Positions 50,697 through 58,127 of a DNA stretch of 64,000 bases are shown in pieces (positions within the stretch are counted from its first letter, which is position 1; each line of letters begins with the position of its first letter). The DNA comes from Sphingomonas sp. CL5.1. Lineage in GTDB: Bacteria > Pseudomonadota > Alphaproteobacteria > Sphingomonadales > Sphingomonadaceae. Both the position numbers and the translations under genes were made by a program. The notes under the pieces are model-generated. The model saw only the letters and a list, made by a program, of their open reading frames with translations, did not search any database and had not been told where the DNA came from. Where the stretch lies: contig NZ_CP050137.1 of NCBI RefSeq assembly GCF_013344685.1, forward strand, positions 3,589,001 through 3,653,000, in the 5' to 3' direction.

Positions 50697-50809
50697 GCTG
50701 TCGCGATCATTCCCCGGCCTCGGCCGGATAGCAGCCCGGCCAGTTTCAACAAGATACGGCTTATGAACGGGTTTTTCCACCCGCGTCGAAGCTGCGCTTC
50801 CGGTGCCGC

Positions 50810-50953
50810 CTAGAGTCGCGCAAGCACGAGGATCGCGAAGATCGCCACCACGAGGATGAGCGAAAAACCGAGGATATACCGCGTCATATGCGGTGTGGCC
50901 CCGGCCCTTGCCTCCTCCGTGCTGCGATGAATCTGTTCATGTTCGTCTGTCAT
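50810..50953 (-). CDS. Small single-helix membrane protein between phyR and ecfG
   Basis: The 47-residue protein was read directly from the sequence: a polar N-terminal part (MTDEHEQIHRSTEEARAG), then TPHMTRY and a membrane helix (ILGFSLILVVAIFAILVLA) ending in RL. GGGGTGGA lies directly before the ATG. A downstream ATG at 50887 would leave only the helix and a few residues. It sits between phyR and ecfG on the same strand, so it is likely a member of the stress regulon and may tie part of the cascade to the membrane. I know no characterised homologue. Confidence 0.6.
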   Translation of the reverse strand: MTDEHEQIHRSTEEARAGATPHMTRYILGFSLILVVAIFAILVLARL

Positions 50954-50961
50954 TCCACCCC

Positions 50962-50986
50962 AACGAACAAGAACCGTTTTGGCTCC
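50962..50986 (-). promoter_or_regulatory. Possible EcfG-type promoter before the small membrane gene and ecfG
   Basis: On the minus strand GGAGC (50986-50982) is followed after 16 bases by CGTT (50965-50962), one change from GGAAC-N16-CGTT. It would let EcfG raise its own synthesis together with the small membrane protein. Confidence 0.4.
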
Positions 50987-50997
50987 GTATCAACCGT

Positions 50998-51795
50998 TCA
51001 GCCCGCCGGCACGGTCGCCTGATCGAAGAACAGGGCCTGGCTGATCGCCGCCTTCACCGTCGAGCGCTGGAACGGCTTGGTGATGAGGAAGGTCGGCTCG
51101 GGACGCTCGCCGGTGAGCAGCCGTTCCGGGAAGGCGGTGATGAAGATCACCGGCACGCGGAACTCGGCGAGGATATCCTTCACCGCGTCGATGCCGGAGC
51201 TGTCGTCGGCAAGCTGGATGTCGGCCAGCACCAGTCCGGGGCGATCCTCCATCGCCAGCGCCACCGCCTCGTCGCGCGTCACCGCCACGCCGGTCACGTC
51301 ATGGCCGAGGTCGCGGACGATCGTCTCGACGTCCATCGCGATGATCGGCTCATCCTCGATGATCAGCACGCGCGCGCGCGTCTGCTTCTCGATCTCGGCC
51401 ATCGCCTCTTCGACCAGTTCCTCCACCTTGTCGGCGGAAACCCCGATCAGATAGGCCGTGTCCTCCGGCGTGAAGCCCTCCATCGCGGTGAGCAGCAGCG
51501 CCTGCCGCGACAGCGGCGTCATCCGCGCCAGCCGCGCGCGCGCCACCATCTCCTGCTCGTCAGCGTCGCCCGGATCGCGCGAATCATCGATATTCGACGA
51601 CGACCAGATCACCTGGAACGTGCGGTACAGCCCGAGTCGCGGATCGACGTCGCGCGGGAATTCCTCCGGCGCCGCGACGATCGCCTCCAGCGTGGCACGG
51701 ACATATTTATCGCCCTGCGACTGGCTGCCCGTGAGCGCGCGGCCATAGCGCCGGAGAAAGGGAAGATGCGGCGCGAGCTGTTGACCGAGCGACAT
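50998..51795 (-). CDS. phyR: Anti-anti-sigma response regulator PhyR
   Basis: The 265-residue protein joins an EcfG-like sigma mimic (residues about 1-135, with LAPHLPFLRRYGRALTGSQS and LSRQALLLTAMEGFTPEDTA) to a receiver domain (about 140-260). The phospho-acceptor is Asp192 in VLADIQLADDSSG, with the acidic pair IIEDEPIIAMD and the lysine TKPFQRSTV. When phosphorylated it binds NepR and frees EcfG. ATG 51795 gives the standard length; the frame is open to 51891 without family resemblance. It is divergent from nepR, the usual arrangement. Confidence 0.96.
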   Translation of the reverse strand: MSLGQQLAPHLPFLRRYGRALTGSQSQGDKYVRATLEAIVAAPEEFPRDVDPRLGLYRTFQVIWSSSNIDDSRDPGDADEQEMVARARLARMTPLSRQALLLTAMEGFTPEDTAYLIGVSADKVEELVEEAMAEIEKQTRARVLIIEDEPIIAMDVETIVRDLGHDVTGVAVTRDEAVALAMEDRPGLVLADIQLADDSSGIDAVKDILAEFRVPVIFITAFPERLLTGERPEPTFLITKPFQRSTVKAAISQALFFDQATVPAG

Positions 51796-51926
51796 GGGCA
51801 ATGAATTCTCCGTACCAGACGAGGAAGGTTCAGGCGCCTCCCCCAACGATTTCAAACGCTTTAACCCGGCAACGCATTTCCGGCACGGCAACTTTGCACC
51901 CGCCCGACGATTTTGTCGCCGGTGGT

Positions 51927-51951
51927 GGAACCAACGAGCGTCTCTTTGGTT
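51927..51951 (+). promoter_or_regulatory. EcfG-type promoter of nepR and the kinase gene
   Basis: GGAAC at 51927-51931 is followed by 16 bases and GGTT at 51948-51951, one change from the EcfG consensus GGAAC-N16-CGTT. It lies 100 bp before the nepR start, in the phyR-nepR divergent region, giving the feedback control known for this cascade. Confidence 0.7.
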
Positions 51952-52050
51952 TCATTGATCTCCCCGGTTGCCATGAGCGACGGGGGCCTTGCGGTTTTTG
52001 CCAACCGCGTCTTTTAGGTATCCCGTGCGGTCGGGCGTTTCCGGGGGCAG

Positions 52051-52215
52051 GTGTTGAATTCGGGCGATCAGGCAACGAAACCGGATCGGAAGAAAGGCGC
52101 GACGAGGCCGGCGAAGGATCGCGACATGGGGTCTGCGTTGCGTTCGATCTATCAGAAGACGATAGAGGAAGACATTCCCGACGAGATGCTGACGCTGCTC
52201 GGGAAGCTGGATTAG
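52051..52215 (+). CDS. nepR: Anti-sigma factor NepR
   Basis: The 54-residue protein was read by hand. After a basic, disordered start (SGDQATKPDRKKGATRPAKD) comes the NepR core DMGSALRSIYQKTIEEDIPD followed by EMLTLLGKLD and a stop, with the two helices that clamp EcfG or PhyR. The start is a GTG at 52051 (MLNSGDQ); TTG 52054 is possible, and the first ATG, at 52126, would cut off most of the N-terminal arm. An upstream GGGGG serves as ribosome site. The kinase gene follows after 14 bp. It holds EcfG inactive until PhyR~P competes. Confidence 0.93.
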   Translation: MLNSGDQATKPDRKKGATRPAKDRDMGSALRSIYQKTIEEDIPDEMLTLLGKLD

Positions 52216-52229
52216 GCGCGCCTGGCGAA

Positions 52230-53822
52230 ATGGCTGGGAAAGTCGAACGTCCCGGCTCCGCATCCGCGCTGGCGGCGAGCTTCATCGTGCGCTGGCCGAC
52301 CGGAGCCAAGCTGCTCCTGATCCTCAGCATCGCGCTGCTGCCGCTGGCGATCATCGCCGTGTTCGCGACGCTACAGACCACCCGCAACGCCGATACCGAG
52401 GCGCGCGCCGACCTGCGCCTCGCCTCCACCGAGAGCAGCCGGGCGATGACGATCGAACTGATCGGCGACATGACGGCGTTGCGCAGCACCGTCAACGCGC
52501 TGGCGGGCGACGCGCAGGATGCGCCGAGCTGCGCACGCGCCAAGGGCGTGTTCGCGCAGCAATCGGCCAGCGGCACGCTATTCGTGATCTTCAACCGACA
52601 GGGCAAGGTGTTGTGCGGCACGCCGTTTCCCGGCGCCCGGCGCGTCGCGATGCTGGCGAAGGGCGCGGCGGTGAACGCCCGTATCCAGCCGGCGCATGGG
52701 TTGTCGCTGGGCGTGGCGGCGGATCGGCGCGGCATGTTCGGCGCCGCTTTCTTCCCCACCGGCTTCCTCGCCGGCATCAGCCACCCCAGCGCCTTCGCGC
52801 ACCGCTATGAGCTGACGCTGATCCAGGACAAGCGGCGCCTGACCATCGACGGCCTGCCGCGCGAATCGGCGCTGGAGCGGCGCACCACCAACCGCACCGA
52901 TCTCGGCATCGCCGATCTCGCGCTGGAAATGCAGGTGCGCAGCACGCCGATCACCTCGTCGCTGGTGATCGCGCTGTTGCTGCCGCTGCTGATGTGGGCG
53001 GCGGCGGCGATCGTGTCGTGGTTCGTCGTCGATCGGCTGCTGGTGCGGCCGTTGCGGGAACTGCGCGCCAACATGGCCGCGCTGACGCCGGGCGAGGAGC
53101 CAGACCCGGCGCTGCTTCGCGCGCTGCCGGCGCAGGAGATCCGCGAGCTGGGCGACACCTTCCGCGCGCTCACCCGCACCGTTGCGCTGCACGAGGCGGG
53201 GCTGGCCGAAGGGCTGGTGCGCCAGACGCGGCTGACGCGCGAGGTGCATCATCGCGTCAAGAACAACCTTCAGGTCATCTCCAGCCTCATTAACCTGCAT
53301 GCCCGCAGCGCGCGGACGCCGGACGCGTCGCAGGCCTATGCCTCGATCCAGCGCCGCGTCGATGCGCTGGCGGTGGTCCACCGCAACCATTTCGCGGAAA
53401 TGGAGGAGAATCGCGGCCTCGGTCTGCGTCCCGTCATCAGCGAGCTTGCCACCAACATCCGCGCGACCGCGCCGGAGGGCAGCAAGCTCGGTATCGCGCT
53501 GGACCTCGATCCCTATTTCGTCAGCCAGGATATCGCCGTTCCCGTCGCCTTCCTGGTGACGGAACTGGTGGAACTGGCTCTGTCCTGCGACCCGCAGGCG
53601 CAGCTTCGCATCTCGCTCAAGCCGGCGCCGGGGCTGGAGGATCGCGCGATCCTGCGCGTCTCGTCATCCGCGCTGGGCGAAAGCGAGGCGCTCGGCACGC
53701 GCCTCCGCGAGCGTTACGGGCGGGTGATCGAGGACCTGTCCCGCCAGCTCCGTGCGCCGATGGACTATGATCCGGCCAAGGGCAGCTACGCGATCTCGAT
53801 CGCGGTGGTGGGGCGGGAATGA
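52230..53822 (+). CDS. phyP: PhyP-like sensor histidine kinase/phosphatase of the general stress response
   Basis: The 530-residue protein has two membrane helices (about 26-48 and 245-268) around a periplasmic sensor domain of about 190 residues, a HAMP-like linker and a HisKA_2-type dimerisation helix with TREVHHRVKNNLQVISSLIN, phospho-acceptor in the HRVKNN box. The ATPase domain is degenerate: where an N-box should read NELVTNAL it has TELVELALSCDP, and no DxGxG loop is visible before the end. Loss of these suggests little autokinase activity, in keeping with PhyP of Sphingomonas, first described as a negative regulator of PhyR. The start ATG 52230 is 14 bp after nepR. Confidence 0.88.
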   Translation: MAGKVERPGSASALAASFIVRWPTGAKLLLILSIALLPLAIIAVFATLQTTRNADTEARADLRLASTESSRAMTIELIGDMTALRSTVNALAGDAQDAPSCARAKGVFAQQSASGTLFVIFNRQGKVLCGTPFPGARRVAMLAKGAAVNARIQPAHGLSLGVAADRRGMFGAAFFPTGFLAGISHPSAFAHRYELTLIQDKRRLTIDGLPRESALERRTTNRTDLGIADLALEMQVRSTPITSSLVIALLLPLLMWAAAAIVSWFVVDRLLVRPLRELRANMAALTPGEEPDPALLRALPAQEIRELGDTFRALTRTVALHEAGLAEGLVRQTRLTREVHHRVKNNLQVISSLINLHARSARTPDASQAYASIQRRVDALAVVHRNHFAEMEENRGLGLRPVISELATNIRATAPEGSKLGIALDLDPYFVSQDIAVPVAFLVTELVELALSCDPQAQLRISLKPAPGLEDRAILRVSSSALGESEALGTRLRERYGRVIEDLSRQLRAPMDYDPAKGSYAISIAVVGRE

Positions 53823-53865
53823 CAAAATGCGTTGCGGCACCGAACGCATTTTTTTCGCGACGAAC

Positions 53866-53890
53866 GGAACCCGCCCCGTGGCGGATCGTT
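53866..53890 (+). promoter_or_regulatory. Perfect EcfG-type promoter after the kinase gene
   Basis: GGAAC at 53866-53870, exactly 16 bases, then CGTT at 53887-53890: a full match to the EcfG consensus. It starts 44 bp behind the kinase stop and reads toward two hairpins and a T-tract, not directly into an open frame. The predicted start point is about 53896-53898. Confidence 0.85.
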
Positions 53891-53896
53891 GAAAGA

Positions 53897-53999
53897 CCCG
53901 GATAGCGAATTTTTGCCCCCCCGCTCTCGCTATCCAAGTCACAGGCCCGAAAGTGTCGTCCCCTCCCCCCCGGTGACGCTTTCGGGCCTTAACCTTTTT
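53897..53999 (+). ncRNA. Predicted stress-induced sRNA with two C-rich loops (GsrN-like)
   Basis: The roughly 100-nt transcript predicted from the EcfG promoter folds into two stems. The first pairs GGATAGCGA (53900-53908) with TCGCTATCC (53927-53935) and exposes an 18-base loop holding seven C (53916-53922). The second pairs 53943-53957 with 53975-53989 (15 pairs including one G-U) and exposes a 17-base loop with CCCCTCCCCCCC, then TTAACC and five T. Loops of this kind bind ribosome sites of mRNAs. In Caulobacter the EcfG-type (sigma-T) dependent sRNA GsrN has a C-rich loop and works in the general stress response. The position in the stress locus, the promoter and the loops make this a likely functional equivalent; expression is not shown. 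Confidence 0.65.
53943..53999 (+). terminator. Rho-independent terminator closing the sRNA
   Basis: The 15-pair stem (AGGCCCGAAAG core pairing with CTTTCGGGCCT at 53979-53989) is followed by TTAACCTTTTT. It is also the second C-loop hairpin of the predicted RNA. It would end read-through from the kinase gene too. Confidence 0.8.
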
Positions 54000-54061
54000 C
54001 AGCGCCGGCGGGTTTGCACTTCGCGATGAAATCGACCATTCCGGCCGGAGGAGGCCGCACC

Positions 54062-54196
54062 ATGCGCAAGATTCTGGGAATGACGACGATCGCCGCCGCA
54101 CTGCTGGTCGCGGGCTGCAACACGATCTCCGGGGTGGGCCGGGACGTTTCGTCCGTCGGCAAGACCGTTTCGAAGACGGCCGACAGCGCGAAGTAG
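54062..54196 (+). CDS. Entericidin-like small lipoprotein
   Basis: The 44-residue protein has a lipoprotein signal with lipobox LVAGC (TTIAAALLVAGCNTISGVGR) and a short mature part GRDVSSVGKTVSKTADSAK, the entericidin A/B pattern. The GGAGGAGG seven bases before ATG 54062 is a near-perfect ribosome site. Such lipoproteins are often induced by envelope or stationary-phase stress. It lies 60 bp after the predicted sRNA terminator, so it could be expressed by read-through from the EcfG promoter or from a promoter I cannot see. Confidence 0.85.
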   Translation: MRKILGMTTIAAALLVAGCNTISGVGRDVSSVGKTVSKTADSAK

Positions 54197-54207
54197 CCGT
54201 CCGGCGA

Positions 54208-54978
54208 TCACTCGCCGGCCACCACCTCCGTATCGGTTTCCCGCGCGCGGGCGCGCTCGGTGAACCAGATGCCGATCAGCGCCAGTTCGTAGAGCAGGCA
54301 CAAGGGAATCGCGAGCAGGAGTTGCGAGCCGACGTCGGGCGGCGTCAGCACGGCGGCGATGGCGAAGGCCGCGACGATCGCATATCGGCGTGCGCCCTTG
54401 AGCTGCTGGCGCGTCACGATGCCGGCGCGTTCCAGCAGCATCAGCAGCACCGGCAGCAGGAAGGCGATGCCGAAGCCGAACAGGAATTGCATGACGAAGG
54501 ACAGATAATTGCCGATCGCCGGCAATGCCTCCTGCGTCACCCCGCCGATATTGCCCTGAAAGCTCAGCAGGAAGTGAAGCGCCATCGGCACGGCGATGAA
54601 ATAGGCCATCGACGCCCCGATCGCGAACAGCACCGGCGTCGCCAGCAGGAACGGCAGCAGCGCGCGCTTCTCCTTGCGATACAGCCCCGGCGCGATGAAC
54701 TGCCATAACTGATTGGCGATCACCGGGAAGGAGACCATCGCCGCCGCGAAAAAGGCGACCTTCACCTTGACGAAGAACGCCTCGAATATCTGCGTGTAGA
54801 TCAGCCGGGTCTGCCCCGCCTGCAACAGCGGGCGGACGAGGACCGCGAAAATGTCTTCCGCGAAATAATAGCAGACGAAGAAGGCGACGATCAGCGCCGC
54901 GATGCAATAGAGCAGCCGTCGGCGCAGCTCGAGCAGATGCTCGAGCAACGGAGCCTTGGTGTCGTCGATATCCTTCAT
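54208..54978 (-). CDS. tatC: Sec-independent protein translocase TatC
   Basis: The 256-residue protein has six membrane helices and the TatC signatures PLLEHLLELRRRLLYCIAAL at the start and FQGNIGGVTQEALPAIGNYL plus FGFGIAFLLPVLLMLLERAG. It is the receptor for twin-arginine signal peptides. Its ATG at 54978 overlaps the tatB stop by 4 bp. Some periplasmic redox proteins of the window may use this route, though the sequence does not prove it. Confidence 0.96.
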   Translation of the reverse strand: MKDIDDTKAPLLEHLLELRRRLLYCIAALIVAFFVCYYFAEDIFAVLVRPLLQAGQTRLIYTQIFEAFFVKVKVAFFAAAMVSFPVIANQLWQFIAPGLYRKEKRALLPFLLATPVLFAIGASMAYFIAVPMALHFLLSFQGNIGGVTQEALPAIGNYLSFVMQFLFGFGIAFLLPVLLMLLERAGIVTRQQLKGARRYAIVAAFAIAAVLTPPDVGSQLLLAIPLCLLYELALIGIWFTERARARETDTEVVAGE

Positions 54979-55361
54979 GGCGCCGGCTTTTCCACAGCCG
55001 CCGTATCGGCATCGGTCGGAGAGGTTTCCGGCGCCGGCGCGACGACCGGCTTCTCGACCATTACCGGCGGGCCATCCTCGTCATCGGCGGGCGTGGGCGC
55101 ATGCTCGATCGTTTCGGGAGGCGTGGGCGGGTGCATGCGCATGATCCGCTCATTCTCCTCCTTCCACTTCTTTTCCATCTCGGCGAGTTCGGCCTCGCGG
55201 ATCATCTCGTCGAAGCCGGCGCGGAACTGGCGCGCGACCGAGCGTGCGCGGCCGACCCAATAGCCGAGCACGCGCATGGCCTTGGGCAAGTCCTTCGGCC
55301 CGATGACGACCAGCGCCACCAGGGCGACGACCGCCCATTCGGAGAAGTTGAAATCAAGCAT
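54975..55361 (-). CDS. tatB: Sec-independent protein translocase TatB
   Basis: The 128-residue protein starts MLDFNFSEWAVVALVALVVIGPKDLP, the TatB anchor and hinge, then an amphipathic and coiled stretch (FDEMIREAELAEMEKKWKEE) and a Pro/Ala-rich acidic tail. It works with TatC in substrate recognition. It lies between tatA (44 bp upstream) and tatC (overlapping). Confidence 0.93.
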   Translation of the reverse strand: MLDFNFSEWAVVALVALVVIGPKDLPKAMRVLGYWVGRARSVARQFRAGFDEMIREAELAEMEKKWKEENERIMRMHPPTPPETIEHAPTPADDEDGPPVMVEKPVVAPAPETSPTDADTAAVEKPAP

Positions 55362-55405
55362 GATCGGGCCGGCAGCGCGGGCGGGTCAGCGAGCGCGGCA
55401 GGCGA

Positions 55406-55639
55406 TCAGTGCGCCTTCTCGTCCTGGATGATCGTCTCCGCCGGGCGCACCGGCTGCTGCGCCTCGATGCGCGGCGCCGGCTTGGCGGGAACGTCTTCGT
55501 CCTCCTCCGCCATGCCCTTCTTGAAGTTCTTCACGCCCTTGGCGACGTCCCCCATCAGGTTCGAGAAGCGCCCGCCTCCCAACAGAAGGATGGCTATGAT
55601 GGCGACGACGATCCAATGCAGCGGGCCAAACGTGCCCAT
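55406..55639 (-). CDS. tatA: Sec-independent protein translocase TatA
   Basis: The 77-residue protein has a short membrane helix (GPLHWIVVAIIAILLLGGG) followed by the FSNLMGDVAKGVKNFKKGMA amphipathic helix and an acidic, flexible tail. TatA forms the protein-conducting assembly. The RF to FSNL variation at the hinge is normal. It is the first of the tatABC set and follows scpB by 30 bp. Confidence 0.94.
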   Translation of the reverse strand: MGTFGPLHWIVVAIIAILLLGGGRFSNLMGDVAKGVKNFKKGMAEEDEDVPAKPAPRIEAQQPVRPAETIIQDEKAH

Positions 55640-55669
55640 GACAACTCTCCTGAGAAGCGAACCGCCTAT

Positions 55670-56245
55670 CTAGTCGTCCTCGTCGTCCTTTTCCACCGCG
55701 AGTTGATCGAACGCCAAATCAACCGGATCGAGCAGGCCGGCCGCCCTCAGATCGTCGATGCCGGGCAGGTCTCGGCGGCTCTCGAGGCCGAAATGATCGA
55801 GGAAGCCCGGCGTGGTCGCGAACATCAGCGGCCGCCCAGGCACCTCGCGCCGCCCGGCGGGGCGCACCCAACCCGCTTCCATCAGCACGTCGAGCGTGCC
55901 CTTGGATATCTGCACGCCGCGGATCGCCTCGATCTCCGCGCGCGTCACCGGCTCATGATAGGCGATGATCGCCAGCGTCTCGATCCCCGCGCGGGAGAGC
56001 TTGCGCGCCTCCTCGCGATCACGGCGCAAGAGGTGGGCGAGATCGGGCGCGGTCTCGAAATGCCAGCGATCGGCGCGCTGGACGAGGTTGATCCCGCGCC
56101 CGGCATAATCCGCCGCCAGCGCGGCGAGCGCGCTTTTCACGTCGCCCTCGCCGACATGCGCGCGGATCGCCTCCGCCGTCATCGGCTCGGTCGCGGCGAA
56201 CAGCACCGCCTCGACCGCCCGGACGAGATCATCGGGCGGGTTCAT
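55670..56245 (-). CDS. scpB: Segregation and condensation protein B
   Basis: The 191-residue protein has the two winged-helix domains of ScpB (AVEAVLFAATEPMTAEAIRA; ETLAIIAYHEPVTRAEIEAI with GVQISKGTLDVLMEAGWVR). It joins ScpA and SMC in the condensin complex that compacts the chromosome. ATG 56245 overlaps the scpA stop by 4 bp. The C-terminus is very acidic (KDDEDD). Confidence 0.94.
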   Translation of the reverse strand: MNPPDDLVRAVEAVLFAATEPMTAEAIRAHVGEGDVKSALAALAADYAGRGINLVQRADRWHFETAPDLAHLLRRDREEARKLSRAGIETLAIIAYHEPVTRAEIEAIRGVQISKGTLDVLMEAGWVRPAGRREVPGRPLMFATTPGFLDHFGLESRRDLPGIDDLRAAGLLDPVDLAFDQLAVEKDDEDD

Positions 56246-56973
56246 GCCGGCGCCCGCAGATAGAGCGGTGCGAACGGCGATTTCTGGGCCAGTTCCACCC
56301 GCCCCTGCCGCGCCAGTTCCAGCGCGGCGAGGAAGCTCGACGCCAGCGCCGACTTGCGGAACGTGCCCGACGCGCCCTCCGGCAGGAAGCGCTCGATCGC
56401 GGCCCATTCGATCGCCGTGCCGATCAGCGCCGAGACGCGCTCGATGGCGGATTCGAGCGTCATCACCTGCCGGTCATGGACGACGTGCATCACCGGGCGG
56501 GTGCGCGCGGAGATGCGGCCGTATGCGGCGATCAGGTCGTAGATCTCGGCCGTCCAGCGCGCCTTGCGCACGGTGCGCAACCCCTCCGGCGCGGCGCGGA
56601 GGAACACGTCGCGGCCGAGCCGGTCCCGCGCCATCAGCCGCGCGCCCGCCTCGCGCATCGCATTGAGCCGTTCGAGGCGGAGTTGCAGCCGCAGCGCCAG
56701 TTCCTCGGGGCTGGGCTCCACCTCGGGATCGCGCGGCAGCAGTAGGCCGGATTTGAGATAGGCGAGCCACGCCGCCATCACGAGATAATCCGCCGCCAGC
56801 TCCAGCCGCAGCGAGCGGGCCTGATCGATGAAGGCGAGATATTGCTCGACCAGCGCGAGGATCGAAATCTGCTTCAGATCGACCTTCTGCGACCGCGCGA
56901 GCGCGAGCAGCAGGTCGAGCGGCCCCTCCCATCCGTCGAGATCGAGCGTCAGCGTGTCGGCGTCGTCGGTCAA
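56242..56973 (-). CDS. scpA: Segregation and condensation protein A
   Basis: The 243-residue kleisin starts with LDLDGWEGPLDLLLALARSQKVDLKQISI, the SMC-binding opening of ScpA, followed by EYLVMAAWLAYLKSGLLLP-like helices and a C-terminal winged helix (SFLAALELARQGRVELAQKS). It bridges SMC heads with ScpB. It is 104 bp after nagZ, and a nagZ-scpA-scpB-tatABC order is usual in this group of bacteria. Confidence 0.94.
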   Translation of the reverse strand: MTDDADTLTLDLDGWEGPLDLLLALARSQKVDLKQISILALVEQYLAFIDQARSLRLELAADYLVMAAWLAYLKSGLLLPRDPEVEPSPEELALRLQLRLERLNAMREAGARLMARDRLGRDVFLRAAPEGLRTVRKARWTAEIYDLIAAYGRISARTRPVMHVVHDRQVMTLESAIERVSALIGTAIEWAAIERFLPEGASGTFRKSALASSFLAALELARQGRVELAQKSPFAPLYLRAPA

Positions 56974-57077
56974 CGCGGGGCTTCGGGGCGAAGGGACAAG
57001 GCCATCGCCTTATGCTGGCAGAACCATGGGGCCTTAGACAAGCACGGTCCGGGAACGATTTTCATACGGCGAGATTC

Positions 57078-58085
57078 TCAGCCCTCGGCCACCGCCAGCA
57101 AGGCGTCGCGCTTCGCGATCAACGCGGCGAGGTCGCCTTTCGCCGGGGCGGCGCTCGGCATCGCGCGATCGAGGCGTGCGCGAGAGATGGCGGAAATATC
57201 CTCCAGCCGCCCGGCGATCTCGACCATCTCGTCCATCCGCGCCCAGCAATCGAGCACCAGATCGCATCCGGCCGCGATCGCCCCGGCGGCTTTCTCCCCG
57301 GCGGTGCCGGATAGCGCCTTCATGTCGACATCGTCGGTCATCAGCAGGCCGTCGAAGCCGATGCGGCGGCGAATCACGTCCCCGATCACGACCGGCGAGA
57401 GCGTCGCGGGGCGTTCGCGGTCCCATGCCTCGAACACGATATGGCTGGTCATCCCCATCGGCGCGCCGGCCAGCGCGCGGAACGGCGCCAGGTCTTCCTC
57501 CAACTCGGCGTCGGATGCGGTGACGGTGGGAAGATGATGATGCGAATCGACGATCGCCCGGCCGTGCCCCGGCATGTGCTTGACCACGCCTACCACTCCC
57601 GCCGCCGCCAGCCCCTCCAGCGTCGCCCGCCCCATCGCCGCGACGCGCTTCGGCTCATGGCCATAGGCGCGCGAGGCTATCGCCTCGGTCGTCCCTTCAC
57701 GCGCGATGTCGAGCAGCGGGAGGCAATCGACCGTGATTCCGACCTCCGCCAGCACCAACCCGATCGCCTGGGCATTGGCGCGCGCCGCTTCGATCGCGGA
57801 CATCGGCGCGCGCTCATATAGTGCGTCGAACGCGGGGCCGGCGGGAAAGGCGGGCCATTCCGGCGGCCCGAGCCGCGCGACCCGCCCGCCCTCCTGATCG
57901 ACGAGGATCGCGACGTCATCGCGCCCCTCCAGTTCACGCAGCGAATCGGTCAGCGCACGAAGCTGGGCGCGATCGGCGACGTTGCGCTTGAAGAGGATGT
58001 AGCCGGCCGGGCGCGCCTCGCGGAAGAAAGCACGCTCGTCATCGCTGAGAACCGGGCCGGCGAGGCCGAAGATCACTGGCTTCAT
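57078..58085 (-). CDS. nagZ: Beta-N-acetylhexosaminidase NagZ
   Basis: The 335-residue glycoside hydrolase family 3 enzyme has KHMPGHGRAIVDSHHHLPTV, the mobile catalytic loop with the Asp/His pair, and the nucleophile in LLMTDDVDMKAL. It removes N-acetylglucosamine from recycled peptidoglycan fragments in the cytoplasm. No signal peptide is present, in agreement. It lies 42 bp after the SPOR-domain gene. Confidence 0.95.
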   Translation of the reverse strand: MKPVIFGLAGPVLSDDERAFFREARPAGYILFKRNVADRAQLRALTDSLRELEGRDDVAILVDQEGGRVARLGPPEWPAFPAGPAFDALYERAPMSAIEAARANAQAIGLVLAEVGITVDCLPLLDIAREGTTEAIASRAYGHEPKRVAAMGRATLEGLAAAGVVGVVKHMPGHGRAIVDSHHHLPTVTASDAELEEDLAPFRALAGAPMGMTSHIVFEAWDRERPATLSPVVIGDVIRRRIGFDGLLMTDDVDMKALSGTAGEKAAGAIAAGCDLVLDCWARMDEMVEIAGRLEDISAISRARLDRAMPSAAPAKGDLAALIAKRDALLAVAEG

Positions 58086-58127
58086 GCCGCCGCGATACCG
58101 CCCCCGCCCGCGCCGGGAAAGCGCCGA

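Noticed and set aside
51820..51890. Possible EcfG promoter for phyR (GGAAA with an 18-base spacer to CGTT on the minus strand)
   Set aside because: The spacer is too long and the -35 word deviates, so the match is no better than chance in this GC-rich sequence.
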